Of a DNA stretch of 12,438 nucleotides, positions 1 through 7,277 are shown piece after piece (position 1 is the stretch's first letter; the number at the start of each line of letters is the position of its first letter). The notes under the pieces are model-generated. The model did no database searches and was not told the DNA's origin. It saw only the letters and a list, made by a program, of their open reading frames with translations. Origin of the DNA: Firmicutes bacterium UBA994 (GTDB lineage Bacteria > Bacillota > UBA994); contig DBBC01000136.1 of the NCBI GenBank assembly GCA_002292025.1, positions 1 through 12,438 on the forward strand, read 5' to 3'. Made by a program: the position numbers and the translations under genes.

Positions 1-707
1 TGGAAGCCCATGGCGTAGTCGGCTTCTAGGAACAGGAACTCTGCCGCATCCACCACACCGGTGAGCAGGGCGGGGACGATCTCAGCCGTAGCGATGAAGT
101 GAACTTCAAGGCCGAGTCGCCTGAACACGTCAAGCGACAGACCAGCGGCGCGGACTTTGAGACCTCGCAGGTCTTCAAGGGTCCGTATGGGTTTCTTGGC
201 CCATAAGAAAGTCTCGGCCGGGTCATTGCTGAAAGGTATCCAATGCAGGCCCAGCGTGCCGTAGAGCTCGCGAGCTAATTCCATGCCCCCGCCGCTCAAC
301 AGCCAAGTGCGGTACTCATCTTGGCTCATACCTACGGTCTGACCACAGAAAATGCCGAAGGCTCGGTTGACCCCTATCCACCAAGGGGGGAAAGAATGGC
401 CGACGTCAACGGTCCCAGCTGCCACCGCTGACAACAAGTCGGCTCCCGGTACCAGAGCGTTGACCGGATGCAGGGTGATTTTAAGCCGCCCGCCGCTGGC
501 ACGAAATACCTCTTCTGTCCAGCGCTGGGCTTTGGCGAACAGGGGATGCCCCGTCATGTAGATGCCCTGCATCGTCCACTCGAATTCCGGCGCGACCGGG
601 GCGTCCGGATCCTCCAGTGCCACTTCTAGAGCCGGGCGTATTGCGTAACCAGCAACAAGGGCAACTAGGACAACGAGAACCCACAGGATAGTTGAACGCT
701 TCTTCAT
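1..707 (-). CDS. dctP: TRAP transporter substrate-binding protein DctP (partial, C-terminus outside window)
   Basis: Extracytoplasmic solute receptor of a TRAP transporter, which captures an organic acid and hands it to the DctQM permease. The first 235 residues are in the window and run off the left edge. The start is the ATG at 707, preceded by a strong AAGGAGGT site. Residues 8-20 are a hydrophobic segment after two lysines. No lipobox cysteine follows, so the protein is probably held by an uncleaved anchor or released by signal peptidase I, rather than being a lipoprotein. The receptor fold is visible: GTVDVGHSFPPWW (98-110), GLKVRAAG with the carboxylate-binding Arg186, and GVVDAAEF (217-224), which resembles the TakP-like (2-oxoacid) DctP branch. 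The ligand is not determinable. The gene lies 123 bp after dctM. That gap has a TATAAT (812-817, minus sense) without a good -35, so a separate receptor promoter is possible but weak. Confidence 0.9.
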   Translation of the reverse strand, partial: MKKRSTILWVLVVLVALVAGYAIRPALEVALEDPDAPVAPEFEWTMQGIYMTGHPLFAKAQRWTEEVFRASGGRLKITLHPVNALVPGADLLSAVAAGTVDVGHSFPPWWIGVNRAFGIFCGQTVGMSQDEYRTWLLSGGGMELARELYGTLGLHWIPFSNDPAETFLWAKKPIRTLEDLRGLKVRAAGLSLDVFRRLGLEVHFIATAEIVPALLTGVVDAAEFLFLEADYAMGF

Positions 708-830
708 TTGCTACCTCCTTATTTTTTCGTACTTTATCGGAAACTCTCATTCACGATCACGTGCCCTTTTTACGTAGGGAGGCTTTCACTGGTGGCGCAT
801 TCTAACACGCCATTATATTCGCGTCGGCCA

Positions 831-2156
831 TCACCTCACCAGCAAGGCGGGCAGCCACAAGACTAGCTGCGGGAAGGCTATAATCAGCGCAAGGCCTAGT
901 GCCTGCAGGCCGATGAATGGCCAGACCCCCCGATAGATGTCCATCAGGGTCATCTCCGGCGGTGCCACCTGCTTGAGATAGAAAATGGCATAGGCAAAGG
1001 GCGGCGTTAGGAAGGACATCTGTAGGTTAACGCAGACTAAGATGCCGAACCACAGAGGATCCCAGCCGATGGCCACGGCAATGGGGGTGAACAGGGGAAC
1101 GGTGATGAGCAGAACGCCTACCCAGCAGATGAGCTTCCCCAAGAAGAACAGCGTGACCATCATAATGCCCATGACCACGGCGGGATGACCGCCGGCCAGA
1201 CCCATGACCCAGTTTTTTATCACCTCTCCCCCACCTTGGGCCAAGAAGACAGAGGTGAACATCTGCGCGCCAGCCGCCAGCCACAGGATGGGAGCGGAAA
1301 TCTCCACCGTGTCACGGGCCGCTTCGATCAAGGCCTTTCGGCTGAGCCTACCCATGGCCAAACTCAGCAGCACCGTGGAGAAAGCTCCGGTGCCAGCGGC
1401 TTCCATAGGTGTAGCTATCCCGAGGAAAATTGCGCCGAGGACGCCTAAAATCAGCACCACAGGCGGGATAAGTGACCAGAGCAACTCCGGCAGAAAGCGG
1501 GCGGTCTGTAGCGTTTCCTTCTCCGCCGCGGAAAGCGGAGGCCCAAACTCCGGACGTAAATGGCAGATCACAAGGGTGTACGCGATATACAAGGCGCTGA
1601 GAAGCAGTCCGGGGATTACGGCTCCGGCGAAAAGGGTCACCACCGACAGACCGGCGGACAGGCTGTACAAGATCAACATGATGCTGGGTGGGATGAGAAT
1701 GCCCAGAGTGCCGCCGGCGCAAACCAAACCAGCTGCCAGGGGCTTATTATACTTAGCCTTGAGCATGGTGGGCAGGGCTAGCACGCCCATCATGATCACG
1801 GCGGTGCCGATGATGCCGGTGGTGGCGGCAAGGATGGTGGACAGGATGATGGTGACGACCCCTAAGCCCCCCCGCAGGGAGCCTAGGGCGATGCGCAAGT
1901 TCTTAAAAAGATTGTCGGCGACCCCGGATGTCTGCAGCATGCATCCCATAAACACAAACAACGGCAACGCTACCAGCACATCATTGGTCATAACCGCGAA
2001 GATCCCGCGCATCAGGAAATCCAAAGTGCGAACACCCATAACCAGCAAGCCTAGGATCATGCCCACGGCCGGTAAGACCGTAGCCACCGGTATGCCGGCG
2101 ACGATTCCTGTGATGAGACCGACAAAGGCCACAATAACTATAGTCTCTGGGCTCAT
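831..2156 (-). CDS. dctM: TRAP transporter large permease DctM
   Basis: Large membrane subunit of a TRAP transporter, which carries out sodium- or proton-driven uptake of the solute delivered by DctP. The protein is 441 residues, about the usual length for the family, and is almost wholly hydrophobic with about a dozen potential membrane helices. Recognisable family stretches include GIPVATVLPAVGMILG near the N-terminus, GILIPPSIMLILYS in the middle, and PPFAYAIFYLK near the C-terminus. The reading frame is open upstream to 2282, but the start at 2156 (MSPETIVIVAF) is preferred. Its ATG overlaps the TGA of dctQ as ATGA, which is typical translational coupling, and a GGGG stretch lies upstream. 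The 42 extra residues of the longer frame are hydrophilic, unlike the family, and lie over dctQ coding DNA. Confidence 0.95.
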   Translation of the reverse strand: MSPETIVIVAFVGLITGIVAGIPVATVLPAVGMILGLLVMGVRTLDFLMRGIFAVMTNDVLVALPLFVFMGCMLQTSGVADNLFKNLRIALGSLRGGLGVVTIILSTILAATTGIIGTAVIMMGVLALPTMLKAKYNKPLAAGLVCAGGTLGILIPPSIMLILYSLSAGLSVVTLFAGAVIPGLLLSALYIAYTLVICHLRPEFGPPLSAAEKETLQTARFLPELLWSLIPPVVLILGVLGAIFLGIATPMEAAGTGAFSTVLLSLAMGRLSRKALIEAARDTVEISAPILWLAAGAQMFTSVFLAQGGGEVIKNWVMGLAGGHPAVVMGIMMVTLFFLGKLICWVGVLLITVPLFTPIAVAIGWDPLWFGILVCVNLQMSFLTPPFAYAIFYLKQVAPPEMTLMDIYRGVWPFIGLQALGLALIIAFPQLVLWLPALLVR

Positions 2157-2677
2157 GCGGCACCATCCCCTTCGGCTCCTAGTATGAGGGCAGCCTGGAT
2201 TGTTCCCAGCACCGCCCGCAGCACCACTAGGACTAGCATGGTCGGTATGAGCACCAGTAGCGGCCATAGGGGAGGCCGCCATAGCGTTAGGGTGGACACC
2301 TCATTAAGACGGATGGCAAACAGTACACGGTTAATGGCCGGGAGGAACAGACCTATACTCAATAAGGCTAAAAGTCCATTACTTACCAAGTCAATAACGG
2401 CTTTTTGCTCGGCGGTTAGGCGCAGGTTGTACACCAAATCGCTGGCGGAAATCTGTTTATTGGTGGCGTAGTGATGAGCTACGGGCAGGAGGAAGATGGC
2501 CGAATAAAGCCAAAGAGTTACATCGCGTGCCCAAATCAGTGGCGTACCAAATATGTATCGCATCACCACTTCTAAAGTCACCACCAACACCAAGGCGTAG
2601 ACAAAGACCAACAAGGCGCGTTCTAACCATCGATTCCCCCTATCCAACCAAGTTGCCATAGTTTTCACCCATTCCAA
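2153..2677 (-). CDS. dctQ: TRAP transporter small permease DctQ
   Basis: Small membrane subunit of the TRAP transporter, which pairs with DctM. It has 174 residues with four predicted membrane helices (about 21-42, 55-70, 93-115, 135-165). The family-typical stretch EVVMRYIFGTPLIWARDVTLWLY (35-57) spans the end of the first helix and the loop into the second. I chose the TTG at 2677 as start because GGAGG stands 9 bases before it. The first in-frame ATG (2659, residue 7) has no ribosome site. It is first in the operon, so the order here is Q-M-P; the receptor gene more often leads. A sigma-A-like promoter is found about 75 bases upstream of the start. Confidence 0.93.
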   Translation of the reverse strand: MEWVKTMATWLDRGNRWLERALLVFVYALVLVVTLEVVMRYIFGTPLIWARDVTLWLYSAIFLLPVAHHYATNKQISASDLVYNLRLTAEQKAVIDLVSNGLLALLSIGLFLPAINRVLFAIRLNEVSTLTLWRPPLWPLLVLIPTMLVLVVLRAVLGTIQAALILGAEGDGAA

Positions 2678-2753
2678 TACTCGCTTCCTCCCTACACGTC
2701 ACTTTGCGGCTAATTTTTGGCGGCGGTCGACAGCGCACTAGCCTATTGCTGCT

Positions 2754-2782
2754 AATGTATTATGTTTGCAAGATTTAGTCAA
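2754..2782 (-). promoter_or_regulatory. Sigma-A-type promoter of the dctQMP operon
   Basis: On the minus strand, TTGACT (2777-2782) and TACATT (2754-2759) are separated by exactly 17 bases. Transcription would start near 2747, giving a leader of about 70 bases before dctQ. No other credible promoter was seen between the upstream terminator and dctQ. Confidence 0.65.
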
Positions 2783-2784
2783 GG

Positions 2785-2818
2785 GTAAATTTTAAACGCG
2801 CAAGGTTAAACTTTAAAC
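2785..2818 (-). promoter_or_regulatory. Two AT-rich repeated elements upstream of the TRAP promoter (possible activator sites)
   Basis: Plus-strand GTAAATTTTAAAC (2785-2797) and GTTAAACTTTAAAC (2805-2818) are near-copies whose shared TTTAAAC ends are 21 bp apart, two helical turns. They sit just upstream of the -35, centred near -44 and -64 relative to the predicted start. That is a typical activator position, but an AT-rich UP element is an alternative reading. No regulator gene for them is in the window. Confidence 0.4.
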
Positions 2819-2825
2819 TCACATT

Positions 2826-2865
2826 AAAAGGTCGCCAAGCCCTTGCCGCACAAGGCTTGGCGACC
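2826..2865 (-). terminator. Rho-independent terminator after the yrpB-like gene
   Basis: The arms GGTCGCCAAGCC(C)TTG (2830-2845) and CAAGGCTTGGCGACC (2851-2865) form a 15-bp stem with one bulged C and a 5-base loop. On the minus strand the stem is followed by TTTTAATG. It begins 16 bases after the stop at 2882, so it ends the yrpB-like transcript and separates it from the TRAP operon. Confidence 0.85.
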
Positions 2866-2881
2866 ACTATAAGGCAACTAC

Positions 2882-3957
2882 CTAAGCTTCCTCTAGTTCA
2901 TGCGTGAGCTCCTCCATCAAAGCCTCCACCGTGGTCATGCGATCTAGGCGGTGCACTAAAGCCCCGCAGAAAGCAAACCCGTCCTTCATCTCACCATTGG
3001 CCGCGTTAATCAGGGCAGAGGCGATGCAATAGGGAACTTGGCTGGGCACGCATGGTTTTAGGCAGTTGGTCACACATGCATCAGGCGTGCGCTCGCCGCG
3101 CGCGACCTGGTCCAGAAAAGCATTGCGCAAAGCGCGTCCGGGCATGCCTACAGGGCTGTCGATAATCACTACGTCCTCGGGTGAAGAGGCAAGATAGGCC
3201 GCCTTAAACTCAGGTGAAGCGTCGCATTCCTCGGTGGCGACAAAGCGGGTGGATATTTGCACCCCACTTGCCCCAAGCCCCAGTATACGGGCAATATCCT
3301 GCCCAGAGTGAAGCCCTCCGCCGGCAATAACTGGTATCTCTGCCGCCCTGCCGCCAAGCAGTTGCCTAAGCGCACTAAGAACTTCGCCCAGAATGGTCTC
3401 TAGGGAGTATTTGCCCGAAGTATCAAATAGCTGCTCCCGTGAGAACCCTAAATGCCCTCCGGCAAGAGGCCCTTCCACCACCACGGCATCAGGTAGACGG
3501 GCGTATTTGTTAAGCCATTGCTTGACGATGAGTACGGCGGCTCGCGCTGAACTTACAATGGGAGCGATGGCGACCCCCGAGCCCGCGACCATGGCAGGCA
3601 GAGATAATGGCAAGCCAGCCCCGCTAAAGATGACATCCGCCTTCGCCGCCACAGCCGCAGCCACCATCTCTTCATAATCGTTGACAGCCACCATAATGTT
3701 GACCCCAATCATGCCGTCTACGGCAATCTCCTTAGCCCGCCGCACATGCCACATCAGGGCCTCACGATTGGCTGTTAACTTGTCCTTAGCATAAGTGGGC
3801 CAGCTAAAGCCTATCTCCACGCCGAGATTACGCCGACCCCGCCCGCTTTGCCCACCGCCCCCGCTAGGCGCGAGAGAGATATGCCTACGCCCATCCCGCC
3901 TTGCACGATCGGTACTCGTGCCACTCTGCTGCCGATTCTAAGTTCTGGGACTTTCAC
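2882..3957 (-). pseudogene. YrpB/2-nitropropane dioxygenase-family flavin oxidoreductase, frameshifted
   Basis: FMN-dependent TIM-barrel oxidoreductase of the nitronate monooxygenase / FabK-like family. Two frames make up one protein. The first starts at a GTG (3957) after GAGGTG and encodes PIVQGGMGVGISLSRLAGAV and GGVGVISA, the FMN-binding start of this family; it then stops at TAG within three codons. The second frame (312 residues to 2882) continues seamlessly with VEIGFSWP. It carries GVNIMVA, EGPLAGGHLGF with the active-site-type His, PVIAGGGLHSG, and a cysteine set CVTNCLKPC...C near the end. Inserting one G near 3820-3825 (GGCGTGG to GGCGGTGG) restores a 358-residue protein, the expected family length. 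It is therefore either a fresh one-base deletion or a sequencing error. The rest of the frame is undamaged, so any inactivation is recent. It is related to, but distinct from, FabK in the neighbouring operon. Confidence 0.85.
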
Positions 3958-3977
3958 CGCGACACCTCTTTCACTCT

Positions 3978-4006
3978 AAAAGGAAGCAGGGGGCTACCCT
4001 GCTTCC
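3978..4006 (-). terminator. Hairpin with T-tract between fabF and the yrpB-like gene (terminator or attenuator)
   Basis: GGAAGCAGGG (3982-3991) and CCCTGCTTCC (3997-4006) form a perfect 10-bp stem with a 5-base loop, followed on the minus strand by TTTT. It lies 81 bases after the fabF stop and ends only about 20 bases before the GTG of the yrpB-like gene. There is no room for a separate promoter between them, so it either ends the fab transcript or acts as a leaky attenuator for the downstream gene. Confidence 0.8.
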
Positions 4007-4087
4007 GGGTTGTGTTGCATGGGAGTACACACTGTTAGACAGATGCGCGATACAAAAGTGTCAGTGAAAGCCCATGTCTACAGAGAC

Positions 4088-5353
4088 TCAATTGCCCTCA
4101 TACTTAGCAAGCACTATGCTGCAGTTATGACCGCCAAAGCCAAACGAATTTTTAAGCGCTGCGCGCACGGACAACTTACGCGCACCTTCCGGTACATAGT
4201 CGAGGTCGCAGTCAGGGTCGGGCGAGGCGTAATTTATCGTAGCATGAACCATCCCCTCTTTAATGGCGAGGGCTGTGGCAATCAGCTCAACTGCCCCGGC
4301 TGCCCCGAGCAAGTGTCCGATCATGGACTTGGTGGAGCTAATGGCTAGGTTGTAGGCGTGCTCCCCAAAGACTTCTTTAATGGCCCTGGTTTCAAACCTG
4401 TCGTTTTGGTCGGTAGATGTGCCGTGGGCGTTTACGTAGTCCACATCGCTAGCGGCCAAATTGGCGTCAGCAAGGGCTAACTGCATACATTTCACCGTCC
4501 CTCTGACTTCTGGGTCAGGAGAGGTGATATGGTAGGCGTCGTTGGTCGCGGCGTAGCCCCGTACCTCGGCGTAGATGTTTGCTCCGCGCGCCAGCGCGTG
4601 GTCGAGACTTTCCAGCACCAGCACGCCCGCGCCCTCACCCATGACAAATCCGTCGCGCTCCTTGTCAAACGGACGGCTGGCTGTAGCGGGGCTGTCGTTT
4701 CTGGTACTTAAGGCTCGCGCCGCGCAAAAGCCGGCCAGCGCGAGGGGGGTAATGGCGCACTCGGCCCCACCCGCCAGCATCACTTCGCAATCGCCCCGCT
4801 CAATGAGTCGGGCGGCGTCGCCTACTGCTTGGGCGCCACTGGCACAGGCCGTGACAGTGTCACTTGACGGTCCCTTCGGTCCCAAAAGGATGGCGATCTG
4901 GCCCGCCGCCATATTACCGAGCATCATCGGCACAAAGAAGGGGCTTATTTTGGCGGGACCTTTGTCTCGCAGCACGGCGAACTGATTCTCGAGCGTCTCC
5001 ATCCCGCCAATGCCGGCCCCCACGTAAACGCCGATTTGTTCGGCATTAGCAGGGGTGACGGCCATTCCCGCGTCCTGCAGTGCCAGGGATGCCGCCGCCA
5101 CTGCGTACTGCGCAAAGCGGTCCATGCGCTTGGCTTCTTTTTTGTCCATGTACAGGCTAGGGTCAAAGTCTTTCACCTCAGCGGCTATTTGCGTGGTGAA
5201 GTCCGTGGTGTCAAAGCGCGTAATCCGACCCGCACCGGACGTGCCCGCCAGCAGCGCCTGCCAAAAGGCTTGATGTCCCGTGCCGATGGGGGATACCACG
5301 CCAAGCCCCGTAATCACAACTCTCCTCGCCCATACCCGTGGCATTGTCTTCAT
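4088..5353 (-). CDS. fabF: 3-oxoacyl-ACP synthase II (FabF)
   Basis: Beta-ketoacyl-ACP synthase II, which condenses malonyl-ACP with a growing acyl-ACP in the cytosolic type II fatty acid synthase. It has 421 residues, close to the usual 410-415. The catalytic Cys170 lies in DTVTACASGAQA, the first catalytic histidine is His310 in NAHGTSTDQND, Lys342 and the second histidine His347 lie in SSTKSMIGHLLGAAG, and the GFGGHN loop is at 405-410, so the enzyme looks fully active. The start is the ATG at 5353, with GGGGG about 9 bases upstream; Met4 is a possible alternative. The gene follows acpP by 12 bp and is last in the operon before a hairpin terminator. Confidence 0.97.
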   Translation of the reverse strand: MKTMPRVWARRVVITGLGVVSPIGTGHQAFWQALLAGTSGAGRITRFDTTDFTTQIAAEVKDFDPSLYMDKKEAKRMDRFAQYAVAAASLALQDAGMAVTPANAEQIGVYVGAGIGGMETLENQFAVLRDKGPAKISPFFVPMMLGNMAAGQIAILLGPKGPSSDTVTACASGAQAVGDAARLIERGDCEVMLAGGAECAITPLALAGFCAARALSTRNDSPATASRPFDKERDGFVMGEGAGVLVLESLDHALARGANIYAEVRGYAATNDAYHITSPDPEVRGTVKCMQLALADANLAASDVDYVNAHGTSTDQNDRFETRAIKEVFGEHAYNLAISSTKSMIGHLLGAAGAVELIATALAIKEGMVHATINYASPDPDCDLDYVPEGARKLSVRAALKNSFGFGGHNCSIVLAKYEGN

Positions 5354-5365
5354 GTGTATTTCCCC

Positions 5366-5599
5366 CTAGGGTAGTTTTGCCGACACATAATTGACGGCAT
5401 CTTGTACGGTTAGAATCTTACCCATGTCCGCTTCCGGAATAGAGATGCCAAAACCCTCCTCTAGTCCCATCACCAGCTCGACTAAGTCGAGTGAATCAGC
5501 CCCGAGGTCGGCTTTAAACGCCGCGGAAAGGACTACCTCCGCTTCGTCGACAGACAGTTTGTCGGCAATAATTGGGCGCAAACGCTCGAAAAGTTCCAT
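5366..5599 (-). CDS. acpP: Acyl carrier protein
   Basis: Acidic four-helix carrier that holds growing acyl chains on a phosphopantetheine arm. The protein has 77 residues, starting MELFERLRPII, and the arm attaches at Ser36 in GADSLDLVEL, the usual position. A longer start at 5617 exists but is rejected: the AAAGGAGGTG at 5605-5614 lies inside that extension and is placed ideally for the ATG at 5599. The gene follows fabG after 20 bp and carries the clearest ribosome site in the operon, in keeping with the high amount of ACP that cells need. Confidence 0.97.
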   Translation of the reverse strand: MELFERLRPIIADKLSVDEAEVVLSAAFKADLGADSLDLVELVMGLEEGFGISIPEADMGKILTVQDAVNYVSAKLP

Positions 5600-5619
5600 C
5601 TTAACACCTCCTTTCATGG

Positions 5620-6351
5620 CTATATGTTCATCCCGCCATCAATAGAGAGCACCTGACCGGTGATATAGTCTGCGCTCGGGCCGGCGAGGAATAGAGCAGC
5701 AGCCGCTACATCCGCGGGAGTGCCCATGCGGCGGAGGGGAATGGCGTCTAACAACTTCGCCTTAACCTCAGCGGGCAGGACATCAGTCATTGCCGTGGCA
5801 ATAAACCCCGGCGCAATGGCGTTACACGTCACACCACGGCTGGCCAGTTCTTTGGCCAAGCTCTTCGTTAGTCCAACCAGACCTGCCTTAGAGGCGGCGT
5901 AATTAGCCTGTCCGGCATTGCCGCACAGACCGACTACGGAAGAGATATTGATGATTTTACCGCTGCGTTGCCTGAGCATTATTTTGGCAGCCGCGCGGCT
6001 CACTAGGAAGGCTCCGGTTAGATTCACGTCGATGACTCTTTGCCAATCTGCGAGTGTCATGCGCATCACCAAAGCGTCGCGCGTAATCCCGGCATTATTG
6101 ACAACCACGTCTATGCGCCCAAAGCGCGCCATAAGCTCGGCTAACATGGCTTCTACTTGGGGTTCAGACGCAACGTCCGCCGTAACCGCCAGCGCTGTTC
6201 CGCCCGCAGAGGTTAGCTCATTTAGTAAGATTTCTGCTTGGGCGATGTCGCTGTTGTAGTGAATGGCTACCGCCAATCCGGCGCGAGACAGTTCGCGGCA
6301 AATCGCCGCTCCGATGCCGCCCGTGCCACCCGTTACAAGCGCTACTTTCAT
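5620..6351 (-). CDS. fabG: 3-oxoacyl-ACP reductase (FabG)
   Basis: NADPH-dependent short-chain dehydrogenase that reduces beta-ketoacyl-ACP. It has 243 residues, the normal length. The dinucleotide loop TGGTGGIG is at 7-14, NNAG at 85-88, and the catalytic residues are Asn110, Ser138, Tyr151 and Lys155 (YAASK), the same numbers as in E. coli FabG. The C-terminus has ITGQVLSIDGGM. The ATG at 6351 is chosen because it overlaps the fabD TGA as ATGA; a GTG three codons upstream is less likely. Translation is probably coupled to fabD. Confidence 0.97.
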   Translation of the reverse strand: MKVALVTGGTGGIGAAICRELSRAGLAVAIHYNSDIAQAEILLNELTSAGGTALAVTADVASEPQVEAMLAELMARFGRIDVVVNNAGITRDALVMRMTLADWQRVIDVNLTGAFLVSRAAAKIMLRQRSGKIINISSVVGLCGNAGQANYAASKAGLVGLTKSLAKELASRGVTCNAIAPGFIATAMTDVLPAEVKAKLLDAIPLRRMGTPADVAAAALFLAGPSADYITGQVLSIDGGMNI

Positions 6352-7277
6352 GCTAACCACCCCAGCAGCTTATCCACCCCGGCTGTGTCTTCCACGCTGT
6401 GCACCACAGCCTCTTTGTCGATGCGCTTAACAAAAGAAGCGAGCGTAGTCCCCGGGCCGACCTCTACGAAGTGCTTGTATCCGTCCGCGAGCAAGCGGCG
6501 GATGCACGCTTCAAAGCGCACGGGCTGGCTAACTTGGGCCACTAAAGAATCCAGCAGCGACGATTCGGCGTGGTATTCGGCCGTTACGTTGCTTACTACC
6601 GGCAAACGGGGCGGAGTTAGGTTTGCGCTTTCTAAATGTGAGCGTAACGCCTCCCCGGCACTTTGCAGCAGCACGGTATGAAACGGAGCACTTACCGGGA
6701 GTTTCACCGCCCGCTTGGCGCCAAGCTCTGTGCACTTAAGAAGCGCGGTATCAACGGCTGCGGTTTGCCCCGCTATTGCTACCTGCCCAGGGCAATTGTA
6801 GTTGGCGATAGATACAACGCCGGCATCTCGCGCGCTAACGCATGCCTGCTCCACAAGTGCTGCGTCTAACCCGATAACAGCGGCCACAGCCCCATGTCCC
6901 TCGGGGACAGCCGTCTGCATCAGCCTGCCGCGTTCACGCACTAAGCACACAGCCTTGTCAAAACTCAAAGCATCGGCCGCAACCAAAGCCGAGTACTCGC
7001 CTAAAGAAAGGCCGGCCGTAGCCGCAGGCGTGACGCCGTGCTTTGCCAATACGCGGAGCACGGCAATGCTCATGGTTAGCACCGCCGGCTGCGTAATCTC
7101 GGTTTGTGCGAGTTGTTCACTCGTGCCCCCCCATATTACGCCGCTCAGAGAAAAGCCAAGCGCTCTGTCGGCAGCAGCAAAAACCTCTGCCGCTTCAGAA
7201 AACTCTGCGGCCAATTGCCTGCCCATGCCTACCGATTGGCTTCCTTGGCCGGGGAACAAAAAAACTAGTCTTTCCAT
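6348..7277 (-). CDS. fabD: Malonyl-CoA:ACP transacylase (FabD)
   Basis: Transfers malonate from CoA to ACP, supplying the extender unit. It has 309 residues. PGQGSQ (9-14) provides the oxyanion-hole Gln11. The nucleophile Ser91 is in GLSLGEYSAL (the usual GHSLGE has His before the Ser; Leu is seen here). Arg116 binds the malonyl carboxylate, and His200 is in SAPFHTVLL. The ATG at 7277 is used because GGGAGG precedes it closely; an in-frame TTG at 7295 would place the start further inside fabK. The gene overlaps the end of fabK by 13 bp and fabG by 4 bp. Confidence 0.96.
   Translation of the reverse strand: MERLVFLFPGQGSQSVGMGRQLAAEFSEAAEVFAAADRALGFSLSGVIWGGTSEQLAQTEITQPAVLTMSIAVLRVLAKHGVTPAATAGLSLGEYSALVAADALSFDKAVCLVRERGRLMQTAVPEGHGAVAAVIGLDAALVEQACVSARDAGVVSIANYNCPGQVAIAGQTAAVDTALLKCTELGAKRAVKLPVSAPFHTVLLQSAGEALRSHLESANLTPPRLPVVSNVTAEYHAESSLLDSLVAQVSQPVRFEACIRRLLADGYKHFVEVGPGTTLASFVKRIDKEAVVHSVEDTAGVDKLLGWLA

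Noticed and set aside
1204..2187. 327-codon plus-strand open frame opposite dctM
   Set aside because: It lies entirely antisense to the well-conserved DctM, has low-complexity Pro/Arg/Thr-rich composition and no ribosome site. It is a shadow of the permease codon pattern.
2156..2282. 42-residue N-terminal extension of DctM
   Set aside because: The extension is hydrophilic and lies over dctQ. The ATGA junction at 2156 gives the family-typical start.
4010..4348. 112-codon plus-strand open frame over the 3' end of fabF
   Set aside because: It is antisense to the FabF C-terminus with its catalytic histidine region, and no ribosome site or recognisable family is seen.
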